Shown here: positions 42,712 to 52,139 of the stretch, piece by piece
How the letters are laid out: the number at the start of each line of letters is the position of its first letter
How positions within the stretch are numbered: the stretch's first letter is position 1
Source: Solirubrobacter sp963724195
Lineage (GTDB): Bacteria > Actinomycetota > Thermoleophilia > Solirubrobacterales > Solirubrobacteraceae
Length of the DNA: 64,000 nt
Direction of reading: 5' to 3'
Assembly (NCBI GenBank): GCA_963724195.1
Contig: CAVRTQ010000004.1
Coordinates: 15,302-79,301 of the forward strand
Made by a program: the position numbers and the translations under genes
Notes under the pieces: model-generated
Seen by the model: the letters and a program-made list of their open reading frames with translations, nothing else
What the model was told of the DNA's origin: nothing
The model's database searches: none

Positions 42712-43653
42712 ACGTCGCCGTCCTCAAGGGCGGCTCCTCGCTCGAGCGGACCGTCTCGCTGCGCTCCGGCGCCCGCGTGGAGGACGCGCTGGCGCGACTC
42801 GGCCACGAGGTGCTCGCGATCGACGTCGGGCCCGACCTGGTCGAGCGCCTGCAGCGCGAGCGCCCGGACGTCGCGTTCGTCGCGCTGCACGGCCGCGGCG
42901 GCGAGGACGGCACCGTCCAGGAGCTGCTCGAGCTCGTCGGCATCCCGTACACCGCCTCGCGCCCGGGCGCGTGCATCCGCTGCATGGACAAGGTCGTGGC
43001 CAAGCACCTGCTGCGCGACGCCGGCATCCCGACGCCCGACTTCTACGCCTTCTCGCAGGCCGCGTTCCGGGAGCTGGGCGCGGCGAAGGCGCTGCCGGTG
43101 ATCGAGGAGCGGCTGGACTTCCCGATCGTGGTCAAGCCCGCCGGCCAGGGCTCGGCGCTCGGGATCAAGTTCGCACGCACGGCCGCGGACGTCCCCAACG
43201 CGCTCGTCTCCGCCTTCTCCTACGACTCCAAGGTGATCCTGGAGCGCTACGTGCCGGGGCGTGACCTCGCGGTGTCGGTGATCGAGTCCGTCGACGGGCC
43301 GGAGGCGCTGCCGGTCGTGGAGGCGATCCCGGTCGCGGAGGACTTCTACGACTTCGAAGCGCGCTACGAGATCGGCCGCACCCGCTTCGTGTGCCCGGCG
43401 GACCTGCCGCCCGAGGTGACGGCGCGCGCGCAGGAGCTCGCGCTCGCGACGTGGAAGGTGCTCGGCTGCTCGGGCTTCGCCCGCGTGGATCTGATGGCCG
43501 ACGGCGACGAGCTGACCGTCCTCGAGGCCAACGCCATTCCCGGGCCTGACCGACACGTCGTTGCTGCCGCTGGCGGCCGAGGCGGCGGGCATCGGGTTCG
43601 ACGACTTCGTCGCCCGCGTGCTGGACCTGGCCGTCCAGCGCACGCCGGCCTAG
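42708..43653 (+). CDS. ddl: D-alanine-D-alanine ligase family ATP-grasp enzyme, frameshift near 43545
   Basis: GTG 42708 gives MNVAVLKGGSSLERTVSLRS, then ALHGRGGEDGTVQELLEL, FPIVVKPAGQGSALGIKFA and GCSGFARVDLM, and ends VLEANAIPG. Dropping one G at 43547-43549 continues LTDTSLLPLAAEAAG to TAG 43651 (about 314 residues). The Ser in GSS, the Lys loops and the Glu/Asn metal ligands of Ddl are all present. It makes D-Ala-D-Ala for peptidoglycan. Coupling with an aminotransferase hints at supply of an unusual amino acid, which is inference only. Confidence 0.9.
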
Positions 43654-43726
43654 GCCGTTGTAGGTACACGGTCCCACCGGGAGGTGGATGGCAGGGCCGG
43701 CGGGCCGGAATACGGTCGCCCGACCC

Positions 43727-45277
43727 ATGCTGCGACTGCTCCCGCTCCTCCTCATCGCCTTCCTCGTGGCCGCCGCGCCGGCCGCCGCCGCCGCGCCCCG
43801 GTGCGCGAAGCACACGGTCGTCATCGGCCCCAAGAAGCAGCCGCGGGCGTGCCTGCCCAAGACGTTGCCGGCCGCGAACCCGACCGTGTTGAAGTCGCTC
43901 GTCAAGGGCAAGCCGAACCGGCGTCTGGAGCGGTTGGCGCGCCGACTGTTCGGGGCGCGGGCGGCCCAGGCGGACCCCGGGCTCCCGGCCGGGGTCGAGC
44001 TGGTCCAGAACGGCAACGTGATGGAGCTGCGCAACAAGGCCGGCGACAGCGTGAGCATGGGCTTGGAGAAGGCACAACTCCGTGCCGAGCTGCCCGCAGG
44101 CCAACGGCGACGTGCCGGCCAAGCTCGACGAGACCATGACGTTCGGAGCCGGCACGGCCGAACACGGCAAGCGGACGTGGGCGATCGTCACGATGCGCAA
44201 CGAGGCGACGTGGACCGGTCACGTCGGCGTCGGGTGCGAAGGCCGAGACGTTCGACGTCGCGTTCCGCGGCGAGGTGTCGATCAAGTCCGGCGTCGAGAT
44301 CGCGTCCACGGGCAAGGTGCTCAAGCGCAATCCCACCCGCACCTATCGCAGCGCGCTGACCAAGAAGGGCGTGCCGGTGAAGTTCGACCTGATCGCGCTG
44401 GCGAAGGAGCTGACGTTCCGCGGGCCGAAGGGCGAGCGCGGCGACGCCAAGGACCTCGAGGCCGCTGACCGCGCTCGTCACGACCTCGATGTTCGGGCTG
44501 ATCGGACATCCGGTCCGAGCTCGAGAAGGGCGACACGCGCTGGTACGACCAGCGCGCCTGCGCCGAGCTCGACTTCAACTCGACACCCGAGAAGGTCGTC
44601 AAGGGCGGGCGGGCGAGACTGGAACGCGTGGGTGAACGCCCAGGACGGCACGCGCGCCGCCGACGCGCGCTGGACGCTGACGAGCAGCTGCGGGGCGCTC
44701 AGCGCCGCCACCCTCAGCGGCGCGACGGTCCAGATCGGCGTCGCCGACGCCGCCGGCGCCTGGGAGCCGTCGATCCGCCGGGGCGTGCGTGGCCGGCGAG
44801 ATCACGTCCACGGCCGGGCCGGCCGCGGCCGCTCAGCACTCGATCCCGCCGCGCGAAGCCACCCGCTACCGCTACGACATCGTCATCGACTTCAAGAAGG
44901 ACATGGGCTCGGGGATCGCCCAGACCCTCGCGACGGGGCTCGGACGGGTGACGGTCGGCCCGGGTGAGGGCTACGTCGACGGCGAGGGAGACTTCTTCGG
45001 CACCGAATGGGACTCCGGCATCGGGAACCCGTGCGGGCACGACATGCTCCGGACGCGGGCGTTCAGCTCACCGGTGGTCGTCGGCGCCAAGATCGAGGGC
45101 GACCGGGTGACCATCGCGTTCACGGCGATCTACATGCTGTTCGACGCGTCGTGGATCCTCACGCTCCCGTTGACGGGCGGCGAGGAGTTCTACACGTCCT
45201 ACCAGCCGTTCTGCGGCGACCCGCAGAAGGCCTTGCGCTGGTCGAAGGTGAAGGTCACGGGGACGCCCGTGGCCTAG
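43727..45277 (+). CDS. Secreted protein of unknown function, at least five frameshifts
   Basis: ATG 43727 encodes a signal peptide (MLRLLPLLLIAFLVAAAPAA) and CAKHTVVIGPKKQPRACLP. Coherent peptide sequence then moves between frames: LDETMTFGAGTAEHGKRTWA, FDVAFRGEVSIKSGVEIAS, EKGDTRWYDQRACAELDFN, WTLTSSCGALSAATLSG, and finally RYDIVIDFKKDMGSGIA through TFTSYQPFCG-like EEFYTSYQPFCGDPQK to 45277. Total length is a multiple of three, so the net shift is zero. I do not recognise a family. Several Cys suggest disulphides in an extracellular beta-rich protein. Confidence 0.65.
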
Positions 45278-45765
45278 GTGTCGCCACCCGCGAAGTCTTC
45301 GGGCGTCACGCGGTCGAGGAACTCCTTGAACTTGTCGACGACCTCTTCGGTGTCCTCGACCTCGTGCTCGAACTCGATCGCGGACTCCGCGATGACGTCC
45401 TCGGCGGCGAAGATCGGGGCGCCGGAGCGGACGGCGAGCGCCAGCGCGTCGCTGGGGCGGGAGTCGATCTCCACCTCGCGTCCGTTCACTGACAGCGTGA
45501 TCGACGCGTAGAACGTGTTCTCGCGCAGCTCGGTCACCGAGACGCGGGTGCACGCGACCTCGAGCTCGCCGAGCATGTCGAACAGCAGATCGTGCGTCAT
45601 GGGACGTGGCGTCGACGCTCCCTGAAGCTTCATCAGGATCGCGGCCGCCTCTGGGTGCCCGATCCAGATCGGGAGGAATTTGTTCGTGTCGACGGCTTTC
45701 AGGAGCACGATCGGTTGCTTGCCGACCATGTCGAAGCTCACGCCGTAGATCACCATCTCCTGCAC
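45274..45765 (-). CDS. Bifunctional nuclease-family protein (DUF151)
   Basis: GTG 45765 gives 163 residues (MQEMVIYGVSFDMVGKQPIV); ATG 45756 is an alternative but leaves no room for a ribosome-binding site. The core LLKAVDTNKFLPIWIGHPEA, TRPMTHDLL-type RPMTHDLLFDML and IDSRPSDALALAVRSGAPIF match the DUF151/BFN family, reported to have nuclease activity. The acidic C-terminal helix (EHEVEDTEEVVDKFKEFL) resembles the UvrB-like extension of this family. Confidence 0.88.
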   Translation of the reverse strand: MQEMVIYGVSFDMVGKQPIVLLKAVDTNKFLPIWIGHPEAAAILMKLQGASTPRPMTHDLLFDMLGELEVACTRVSVTELRENTFYASITLSVNGREVEIDSRPSDALALAVRSGAPIFAAEDVIAESAIEFEHEVEDTEEVVDKFKEFLDRVTPEDFAGGDT

Positions 45766-45788
45766 CGTGGTGAGTCTACCCCGCTCGG

Positions 45789-46787
45789 TTAGCGGCCGAC
45801 GAACACGTATTCCGTGGCGATGCGCCGTTCTGCGGTCCGGTGGGTGCCGAACGCGTAGCGATGCGCGATCTCGTGCCGCTCGACCGAGCGCCGGTGGCGT
45901 TTGAGCAGGGCTTCGAGGTCCTCGGCGGTCAGCGCGGCGTTGGAGCCGTAGGAGACGACGAGGGCCTCCGCGGTCCCGAAATGGCCGAACAGGCGGTCCA
46001 GGGCGGCGCCGGCCGTGCGCTTGGAGCCGAACGGCGTCGGCCGCTTGACCAGCTTGCGCGAGCGCGTCTCCCACATGATCTCCTGCCCGCGCCAGTACGT
46101 GGCCAGCCCTTCGAGGAAGTGGTAGCGCTTGACGTAACAGGTGTCGTCGCGCGGCGGCGCGTAGGGCGGGTCCAGGTAGGCGATCGCGGCCGGTTCGTCG
46201 AGGTCGAACACGTCGCCGCAGCGGGCCCGGGCCGCGCCGGGGATGACCGCGGCGTTGCAGCGCTCCACGGCCTCGCGGAACAGCGCTTCCAGGCTCATCC
46301 GGAATTGCCGGCGCCCGTCGTCGTAGCGCGGCGTCGTGACCGTGAACACGCCGCGCGGCTGCTTCTGGGCGGCGGCGAGGCAGAGCGCGCTGAGCGCGAG
46401 CGCCCGCTTCGCGCCCCGCAGTTCGTCCACGTGCGACCAGGCGGCGTCGAGGAACGCATGGTCGGTGCGCGGGAAGTAGAGCCCGTCGAACGTGCTCGCG
46501 ATGAAGTCCCGCCCGTCCCGGCTGGGCGAGCAGATCCGCGCCACGTCCTCCGGGGTGAGCTGCTCGCCCTCGTTGGCCACGAGCGCCTCGGCCAGCGTCG
46601 ACGTGAACGTGAGATGGTCATTGGCCAGCACCGCGCGACCACTCGCCTTGAGCGTGTAGGCCACGACGCCGCTGCCGCTGAACGCGTCGATCGCGGGCCC
46701 GGGCGGCAGCGTCGCGAACACCTCGGCCAGCCGCGGCGCGAGCCGGTACTTGGAGCCCATGAACCGGATTCGCGGGTAGTCGCGCAC
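45789..46787 (-). CDS. Solitary D12-class DNA adenine methyltransferase
   Basis: GTG 46787 gives 332 residues. RIRFMGSKYRLAP is the N-terminal SAM region, DAFSGSGVVAYTLKASGRAV is motif I, and IAYLDPPYAPP contains the DPPY catalytic motif of N6-adenine methyltransferases. The RYHFLEGLATYWRGQE region and QKQPRGVFT fit the D12 (Dam) class. No restriction endonuclease is nearby, so it is probably an orphan methylase for regulation, replication timing or phage protection. The recognition site is unknown. Confidence 0.85.
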   Translation of the reverse strand: MRDYPRIRFMGSKYRLAPRLAEVFATLPPGPAIDAFSGSGVVAYTLKASGRAVLANDHLTFTSTLAEALVANEGEQLTPEDVARICSPSRDGRDFIASTFDGLYFPRTDHAFLDAAWSHVDELRGAKRALALSALCLAAAQKQPRGVFTVTTPRYDDGRRQFRMSLEALFREAVERCNAAVIPGAARARCGDVFDLDEPAAIAYLDPPYAPPRDDTCYVKRYHFLEGLATYWRGQEIMWETRSRKLVKRPTPFGSKRTAGAALDRLFGHFGTAEALVVSYGSNAALTAEDLEALLKRHRRSVERHEIAHRYAFGTHRTAERRIATEYVFVGR

Positions 46788-46832
46788 GAGTAAGAGCTTC
46801 CTTAGCCGTGGGCCGTAGCGTTCCTCCCCCGC

Positions 46833-48254
46833 ATGGGTCTCCGACGACGCATCTTCGGCGGCGTACGCACGCGCATCCTCGCCGGCTTCGTGGTGCTGAT
46901 GGCGTTCTCGACCGTCGTGTCGGTGATCGCGATCTACGAGGTGCTCGTGGTGCGCGCCGACGACCGCCTGGACGCGGCGCTGCAGCAGGAGGTCGAGGAG
47001 TTCCGCCGGCTCGCCTCCGGGATCAACCCCGTGAGCGGGAAGCCGTTCGAGGACGACCTGGAGGCGATCTTCCGGCTCTTCGAGCAGCGCAACGTCCCCG
47101 GCCCGGGTGAGACGATCGTGATGTTCGTCGACGGGAAGTTCTTCGACGAGCACTCGCGCAGCGTCGGTGGCCGCCTGGACCTGCGCGGCGAGAACGCGCG
47201 CTTGGCGAAGCTGACCGAACCGGAGAACGGCGAGGTCGAGACGCCGACGGAGACCATCCGCTACCTCGCGGTGCCGGTCCGCACGAGCGGGCCGACGCCG
47301 CGCGGGGTGTTCGTCGTCGCGGCGAACCTGAGCGCCGAGCGCGACGACGTGATGGAGGCCGTCCAGTTGGCCGCACTCGTCCTGATCACCGTGCTGCTGA
47401 TCGCCTCCGCGCTCGCGTGGGTGGTCGCCGGCCGCCTGCTGGCGCCGCTGCGCGCGCTCGACGACACCGCGCGCTCGATCTCCGAGACCGACCTCACGCG
47501 GCGGATCCCGGTGTCGGGCGCGGACGAGATCGCGGAGCTCTCGCGCACGTTCAACGCGATGGTCGACCGGCTGGAGGGCGCGTTCGCGAGCCAGCGGGCG
47601 TTCGTGTCGGACGCCTCGCACGAGCTGCGTACGCCGATCACGATCGTCCGCGGCCATCTCGAGCTGCTCGGCGACGACCCGCAGGAGCGACGGGAGACGG
47701 TCGCGCTGGTCACGGACGAGCTGGACCGCATGAGCCGGTTCGTCGACGACCTGCTGCTGCTCGCGAAGGCCGAGCGCAGCGACTTCCTGCGCGTGGACGA
47801 GGTCGAGCTCGGCGCCCTGACCGACGAGCTGCTGGACAAGGCCGCGGGCCTGGGCAAGCGCAGCTGGGCGCTCGAGGCGCGGGGCGAGGCCGTGTTGCGC
47901 GCCGACCGCCAGCGCCTCACCCAGGCGGTCATGGGGCTGGCGCAGAACGCCGTCCAGCACACCAAGGACGACGACGCGATCTGGATCGGATCCGGCGTGG
48001 ACGGCGGCGAGGCCTCGCTGTGGGTCCGCGACAGCGGCCCGGGCGTCGCCCGCGAGGACCAGGACCGCATCTTCGACCGCTTCGCACGGGCGGCCGGCAG
48101 CCGCCGGCGCTCGGAAGGCGCCGGGCTCGGGCTCGCGATCGTCCGCGCCATCGCCGAGGCCCACGGCGGGCGCGCCACCCTGGCCAGCCAGCCCGGGGCC
48201 GGGTCTACCTTCACCGTCGTCGTTCCCGTCTCTGGACCGGAGGTCTCCCGTTGA
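46833..48254 (+). CDS. HAMP-domain sensor histidine kinase
   Basis: The 473-residue protein has two TM segments (about 18-40 and 172-195) flanking an extracytoplasmic sensor region, HAMP (SISETDLTRRIPVSGADEI), HisKA with SDASHELRTPITIVRGHLE (His about 266) and HATPase_c with DSGPGV and GAGLGLAIVRAI. Its stop overlaps the start of its partner regulator (TTGA, 48251-48254). It is convergent with the exporter/kinase operon. Confidence 0.95.
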   Translation: MGLRRRIFGGVRTRILAGFVVLMAFSTVVSVIAIYEVLVVRADDRLDAALQQEVEEFRRLASGINPVSGKPFEDDLEAIFRLFEQRNVPGPGETIVMFVDGKFFDEHSRSVGGRLDLRGENARLAKLTEPENGEVETPTETIRYLAVPVRTSGPTPRGVFVVAANLSAERDDVMEAVQLAALVLITVLLIASALAWVVAGRLLAPLRALDDTARSISETDLTRRIPVSGADEIAELSRTFNAMVDRLEGAFASQRAFVSDASHELRTPITIVRGHLELLGDDPQERRETVALVTDELDRMSRFVDDLLLLAKAERSDFLRVDEVELGALTDELLDKAAGLGKRSWALEARGEAVLRADRQRLTQAVMGLAQNAVQHTKDDDAIWIGSGVDGGEASLWVRDSGPGVAREDQDRIFDRFARAAGSRRRSEGAGLGLAIVRAIAEAHGGRATLASQPGAGSTFTVVVPVSGPEVSR

Positions 48255-48913
48255 GCCGCATCCTGATCGCGGAGGACGAGCCGCGCCTGTCGTCGTTCCT
48301 CGTGAAAGGCCTGAAGGCCGCGGGGTACACGACCACCGTCTGCGAGGACGGGGTCCGCGCCGCCGACCTGGCCCGCACGTCGGAGTTCGACCTGATGATC
48401 CTCGACATCGGCCTGCCCGGGCAGGACGGGTTCGCGGTGCTGCGGGCGCTTCAGGCGCGGCAGGAGCGGCTGCCCGTGCTCGTGCTCACCGCGCGCGACG
48501 AGGTGGAGGACATGGTCACGGGCCTGGACCTCGGCGCCGACGACTACGTCACGAAGCCGTTCGTGTTCGACGAGCTGCTGGCCCGCGTGCGGGCGCGGCT
48601 GCGCCAGGCGGGCGGCGAGGCCCCGTCGATGGTGCTGGAGGCGGGCGGGATCACGCTCGACGTCCGCACCCGGCGGGCGGCGGCGGACGACAACGAGGCC
48701 GAGCTCACGGCCAAGGAGTTCTCGCTGCTGGAGACGTTCCTGCGCCACCCCGGCCAGGTGCTGAGCCGCGAGCAGTTGCTCTCGCACGTCTGGGGCTACG
48801 ACTTCGACCCGGGCTCGAACGTCGTCGACGTCTACGTCGGCTACCTGCGCCGCAAGCTCGGCTCGCAGCGCTTCGAGACCGTGCGCGGCATGGGCTACCG
48901 GCTCCGCGTCTAG
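48251..48913 (+). CDS. OmpR-family response regulator
   Basis: TTG 48251 gives 220 residues: MSRILIAEDEP, acidic pocket AEDE, phospho-acceptor Asp52 (MILDIGLPG), TKPFVFDELLARVRARLR, and a winged helix ending RGMGYRLRV. It is translationally coupled to the kinase upstream. Its stop overlaps by 4 bp the end of the minus-strand PepSY-like gene. Confidence 0.95.
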   Translation: MSRILIAEDEPRLSSFLVKGLKAAGYTTTVCEDGVRAADLARTSEFDLMILDIGLPGQDGFAVLRALQARQERLPVLVLTARDEVEDMVTGLDLGADDYVTKPFVFDELLARVRARLRQAGGEAPSMVLEAGGITLDVRTRRAAADDNEAELTAKEFSLLETFLRHPGQVLSREQLLSHVWGYDFDPGSNVVDVYVGYLRRKLGSQRFETVRGMGYRLRV

Positions 48914-49188
48914 TCGTAGTCGATGCGCAGGAGGGCCAGCGTGCCCGGCGCGAGCTCGACCTCGTAGTCGGTGCCGTTCGCGCGCAGCGTGACCTCCCAC
49001 TTGTCGTTGTCCGTGTCCACGCGGACGTCGACGAGCTCGCCCGGGACGACGGCGCGCGCCGCGTCGATCGCGGCCCGGGCGCCCGGCTGCGTGTGGTCCA
49101 CGAGGACGTCGTCCTCGCGGCGCAGGAGGGCGAAGATCGAGACGAGCAGCGCGGCGGCGAGCAGCGCCATGACGGGATACCTAGTCAT
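48910..49188 (-). CDS. Small membrane-anchored PepSY-like protein
   Basis: ATG 49188 gives 92 residues with a TM helix (YPVMALLAAALLVSIFALL). The extracytoplasmic domain RAAIDAARAVVPGELVDVRV is followed by WEVTLRANGTDYEVELAPGT, the alpha-beta layout of PepSY domains, which are often inhibitors or sensors outside the membrane. It overlaps the Asp-tail protein gene by 8 bp and is the last gene of the five-gene operon. Confidence 0.68.
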   Translation of the reverse strand: MTRYPVMALLAAALLVSIFALLRREDDVLVDHTQPGARAAIDAARAVVPGELVDVRVDTDNDKWEVTLRANGTDYEVELAPGTLALLRIDYD

Positions 49189-49681
49189 CGTCATCGCCGT
49201 CGTCATCGTCGATCTCGGGCCCGTCGTCGTCATCATCGTCGTCATCCGTGACCGGGGGCGCCGTGGGCGCGGGCGGCGGCGGCGCGACGGTGGGCGCGGG
49301 CGTGGCCGTCCGGCGCGGCTGCGGACGCGGGGTGGCGGTCCGCTGCGGGCGGGGCGTGGCCGTGCGCTGGGGGCGCGGCGCGGCCGTCGGGGCCGCCGCG
49401 GCCCGCCGGGGAGCCGACGCCGTGGGCGACGGGGTCGATGTCCGGCGGGGACGCTCGCGCGCTCGCTCCCGAACGCTCTCCCGCTGCTCCGGCTTGGGCC
49501 GCGCCTCGCGCGTGGCCGTCGGGCTCGCCGTGGGCGTGGGTGTAGACGTCGGCGTGGTCGTCTCGTTCACGCGCAGCTGGATCGGCGCGGGCGTGCTTGA
49601 ACCGCGGGCGCCGCCGATCAGCGCGAACGCGCCTCCGAGCACGATCAGACAGCCGGCGATCGTCAGGATGTAGCGGCGCAT
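49181..49681 (-). CDS. Membrane-anchored Thr/Pro/Arg-rich protein with poly-Asp tail
   Basis: ATG 49681 gives 166 residues: TM helix (residues 4-25, ILTIAGCLIVLGGAFALI), a Thr/Pro-rich stretch, a basic region (RESVRERARERPRRTSTPS), repeats of RTATPRPQ, and a C-terminal tail of about 20 residues that is almost all Asp. No family was recognised. It overlaps the kinase gene (19 bp) and the PepSY gene (8 bp). Opposite charge to the Arg-rich microprotein of the same operon is striking. Confidence 0.65.
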   Translation of the reverse strand: MRRYILTIAGCLIVLGGAFALIGGARGSSTPAPIQLRVNETTTPTSTPTPTASPTATREARPKPEQRESVRERARERPRRTSTPSPTASAPRRAAAAPTAAPRPQRTATPRPQRTATPRPQPRRTATPAPTVAPPPPAPTAPPVTDDDDDDDDGPEIDDDDGDDDD

Positions 49682-50427
49682 GGTTCGCTCCAGGGTCGTG
49701 ATCCGGGCGCGTGCGGGCGCAGCGCGGCGGCGAGGGCAGGCAGGGTCGGGCGGTCCTCGGGATCGAAGGCCAGGCAGGCGGCGATGACGTCGCCGAGCGG
49801 GCCGAGGACGGGCGGCGGGGCGTGGACGAGCTGCGGGAACTCCGGCTCCTCCTGCGGGAAGGCGGGTGAGCCGGTCGCCGCCTCGAGCAGGACGGTGCCG
49901 AGCCCCCACACGTCGGCCGCGGCAGTCAGCTCGTCCCCGCGCGCCTGCTCGGGCGCGAGGTTGCACCAGGTGCCGAGCCCGCGCTGGTAGCGGCCGGGCG
50001 GTCGCGCCATCGACAGGTCGATCAGCACCGCGCGCCCGCCCGTGGCGATCAGGTTCCCGGGCTTGACGTCCAGGTGGAGGAGTCCGCGGCCGTGCAGGTA
50101 GTGCAGAGCGCTCGCGACCTGCAGGCCGAGCCACGCCACCTCGTCCGTCTCCAGCGCCTTGGTGGCGATCAGGTGCGCGACGGTCTCGCCGTCGAGCGTC
50201 TCCATCACCAGCGTGTCCTCGATGACCTCGTAGCCGCGCACGAGGTGCGGGTGGCACAGCTCGACCAGCCGTGCACCCTCAAGCCGCAGCGCCGCCGCGG
50301 TCCGCTTCGGAGCGTCGGGGCGGGGCCGCTTGGCCACGCACGAGCACTGGCGCTCCTCGCTCCAGACCTCGTACGTGTCGTAGCGGTTGGAGCGGTTGAG
50401 GTGGGCGATCGTCTCGTAGCCCTTCAT
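49663..50427 (-). CDS. Serine/threonine protein kinase, divergent (DLS in place of DFG)
   Basis: The 254-residue Hanks-type kinase domain keeps Lys33 (SCVAKRP), Glu50, Asp120-x-Lys122-x-x-Asn125 (HLDVKPGN), and Asp137, but DFG is DLS. The APE-like segment LAPEQA and DVWGLGTVLLEAATG (subdomain IX) are present. There is no TM or PASTA domain, so it is cytosolic. Key catalytic residues remain, so it is probably active. ATGA overlap with the ABC exporter gene (50424-50427) suggests phosphorylation tied to export. Confidence 0.88.
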   Translation of the reverse strand: MKGYETIAHLNRSNRYDTYEVWSEERQCSCVAKRPRPDAPKRTAAALRLEGARLVELCHPHLVRGYEVIEDTLVMETLDGETVAHLIATKALETDEVAWLGLQVASALHYLHGRGLLHLDVKPGNLIATGGRAVLIDLSMARPPGRYQRGLGTWCNLAPEQARGDELTAAADVWGLGTVLLEAATGSPAFPQEEPEFPQLVHAPPPVLGPLGDVIAACLAFDPEDRPTLPALAAALRPHAPGSRPWSEPCAATS

Positions 50428-52130
50428 CGCACACGGCCTCCATCCAGGACGACGACCTCGTCCGCGGCCTCGGCCAGGACGGGGTCGTGGGTGATCAGCA
50501 GCGTGGCCCGGTCGCGCGCGATGGCGCGCAGCGGCGCGACGAGCTCCTGCGCGGCCTGGGCGTCGAGGCCGGCGGTGGGCTCGTCGAGGATCAGCACCGG
50601 CGCGTCCTGCAGCAGCGCACGGGCCATGGCGACGCGCCGGCGCTGGCCGCCGGAGAGCGCGCGGCCCTTCTGCCCGACGGGCGTGCCGGGGTCGAGGTCG
50701 AGGCCCGTGACCGCGAGCGCACGCCGGACATCGTCCGCGCCGGCCTCCGGGTGCCCGTAGGCGACGTTGTCGGCGATCGTCCCGTCGATCAGCGGCGCGT
50801 CCTGCAGCAGGAGCGCGACGTTGCGTCGCAGCGACGCGAGCGTGAGGTCGCGGACGTCGTGACCGTCGAGATGGACCGTGCCGGCGTCGGGGTCGAGGAA
50901 GCGCACCGCGAGCTTGGCCACGGTCGACTTTCCCGCGCCGCTCGCGCCCGTGAGGGCGACGAAGCGTCCCGGCGGGACGACGAGGCTGGCGCCCGTGAGC
51001 GCCTGACGGTCGTAGCTGAAGTGCACGCCGCGCAGCTCCAGCCGGCCCGCCGCGCGGGTGAGCTCCCGCGCGTGCGCGCGCTCGACCACGCGCGGCGGCG
51101 TGTCCAGCAGCTCCATCACACGCTCGGCGCCGGCCGTCGCCTCGAACACGCTCGTGTACAGACGTGTGAGGTCGCGCAGCGGGCGGTAGAGCTGGGAGAG
51201 GTACGCGAGGAAGGCGAGCAGCCCGCCGAGCGTGAGGTCGCCCGAGCTGAGCGCCCAGGTGCCGAGCGCCAGGATCAGGATCGCGCCGGCCAGCTCGATC
51301 ATGTCGATCACGGGCGCGAACAGCCCGGCGACCCGCATGCCGGCCAGCTCGGCCTCGGACGCGCCCTCGGCCTCGCGCTTCAGGCGGGCCTGCTCCCGGC
51401 CTTGGGCGTTGGCGGTCTGGACGAGCGCGGTGTTGGCGAGCGCTTCCTCGAGCACGGCGCCGACGGTGCCGCTGCGGCGCCGGCGTTCACGCGCGGCGCG
51501 GCGCGCCAGGCGCCCGAACGCGCGCGCGGCGAGCCACAGCGGCGGGATGACGACCAGGGACGCGAGCGCGAGCTTCCAGGACAACAGGAAGAGGGCGCCG
51601 ACGAAGAACAGCAACCGCGCCGCGGCCTGGACGGCCTCGGCCAGCGCGGAGAGCAGGAGCGTCTCGATCGCGTGCAGGTCGCCAGAGAGCCGGGAGAGCA
51701 CGTCGCCGTGGCGACGTTTGTCGAGCGCGTCGGGCTCGAGCCGTTGCAGGTGCTCGAAGACTTTGGCCCGCACGGACAGCGTGAACCGCTCTCCGACCCA
51801 CGTGGCGATGTACTCGTCGCCGAAGGAGAGCAGCGCGCCGACGAGCGCGAGCGAGGCCATCGCCGCGGCCAACGGCCACAACGCGGCGAGGTCGGCCGGG
51901 ACGAGCACGTCGTCGACGACCGACTTGAAGAGCCAGATCTCGACCGCCTCGATCGCCGGCAGCGCGGCGGCCAACGCGAGCCCGACAAGCCAGCGCTTGC
52001 GGTAGGGGCGAGCGAACGGCCAGAAGCGACGCAGGATGTTGCGCACCCGCTGGGCCGGCGCGGCGGCGACCATCTGGTCGTCGTCCGCGGCCGGCGCCAG
52101 CGAGGCGCTGAGGCGGTCGAGCAGGCGCAC
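50424..52130 (-). CDS. ABC exporter with fused TMD and NBD (MsbA/LmrA-like)
   Basis: The 568-residue half-transporter has six TM segments in residues 50-330, followed by an NBD: Walker A GASGAGKST (393-401), signature ALSGGQRRRVAMARAL, Walker B PVLILDEPTAGLD and H-loop ITHDP. It would dimerise. No C39 peptidase domain is present. It starts 9 bp downstream of the Arg-rich microprotein gene, making the peptide a possible substrate or partner, which is inference. Confidence 0.93.
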   Translation of the reverse strand: MRLLDRLSASLAPAADDDQMVAAAPAQRVRNILRRFWPFARPYRKRWLVGLALAAALPAIEAVEIWLFKSVVDDVLVPADLAALWPLAAAMASLALVGALLSFGDEYIATWVGERFTLSVRAKVFEHLQRLEPDALDKRRHGDVLSRLSGDLHAIETLLLSALAEAVQAAARLLFFVGALFLLSWKLALASLVVIPPLWLAARAFGRLARRAARERRRRSGTVGAVLEEALANTALVQTANAQGREQARLKREAEGASEAELAGMRVAGLFAPVIDMIELAGAILILALGTWALSSGDLTLGGLLAFLAYLSQLYRPLRDLTRLYTSVFEATAGAERVMELLDTPPRVVERAHARELTRAAGRLELRGVHFSYDRQALTGASLVVPPGRFVALTGASGAGKSTVAKLAVRFLDPDAGTVHLDGHDVRDLTLASLRRNVALLLQDAPLIDGTIADNVAYGHPEAGADDVRRALAVTGLDLDPGTPVGQKGRALSGGQRRRVAMARALLQDAPVLILDEPTAGLDAQAAQELVAPLRAIARDRATLLITHDPVLAEAADEVVVLDGGRVR

Positions 52131-52139
52131 GTGCGGCGG

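Noticed and set aside
46800..49000. Long minus-strand frames antisense to the histidine kinase and regulator
   Set aside because: Composition-driven shadows of well-supported plus-strand genes.
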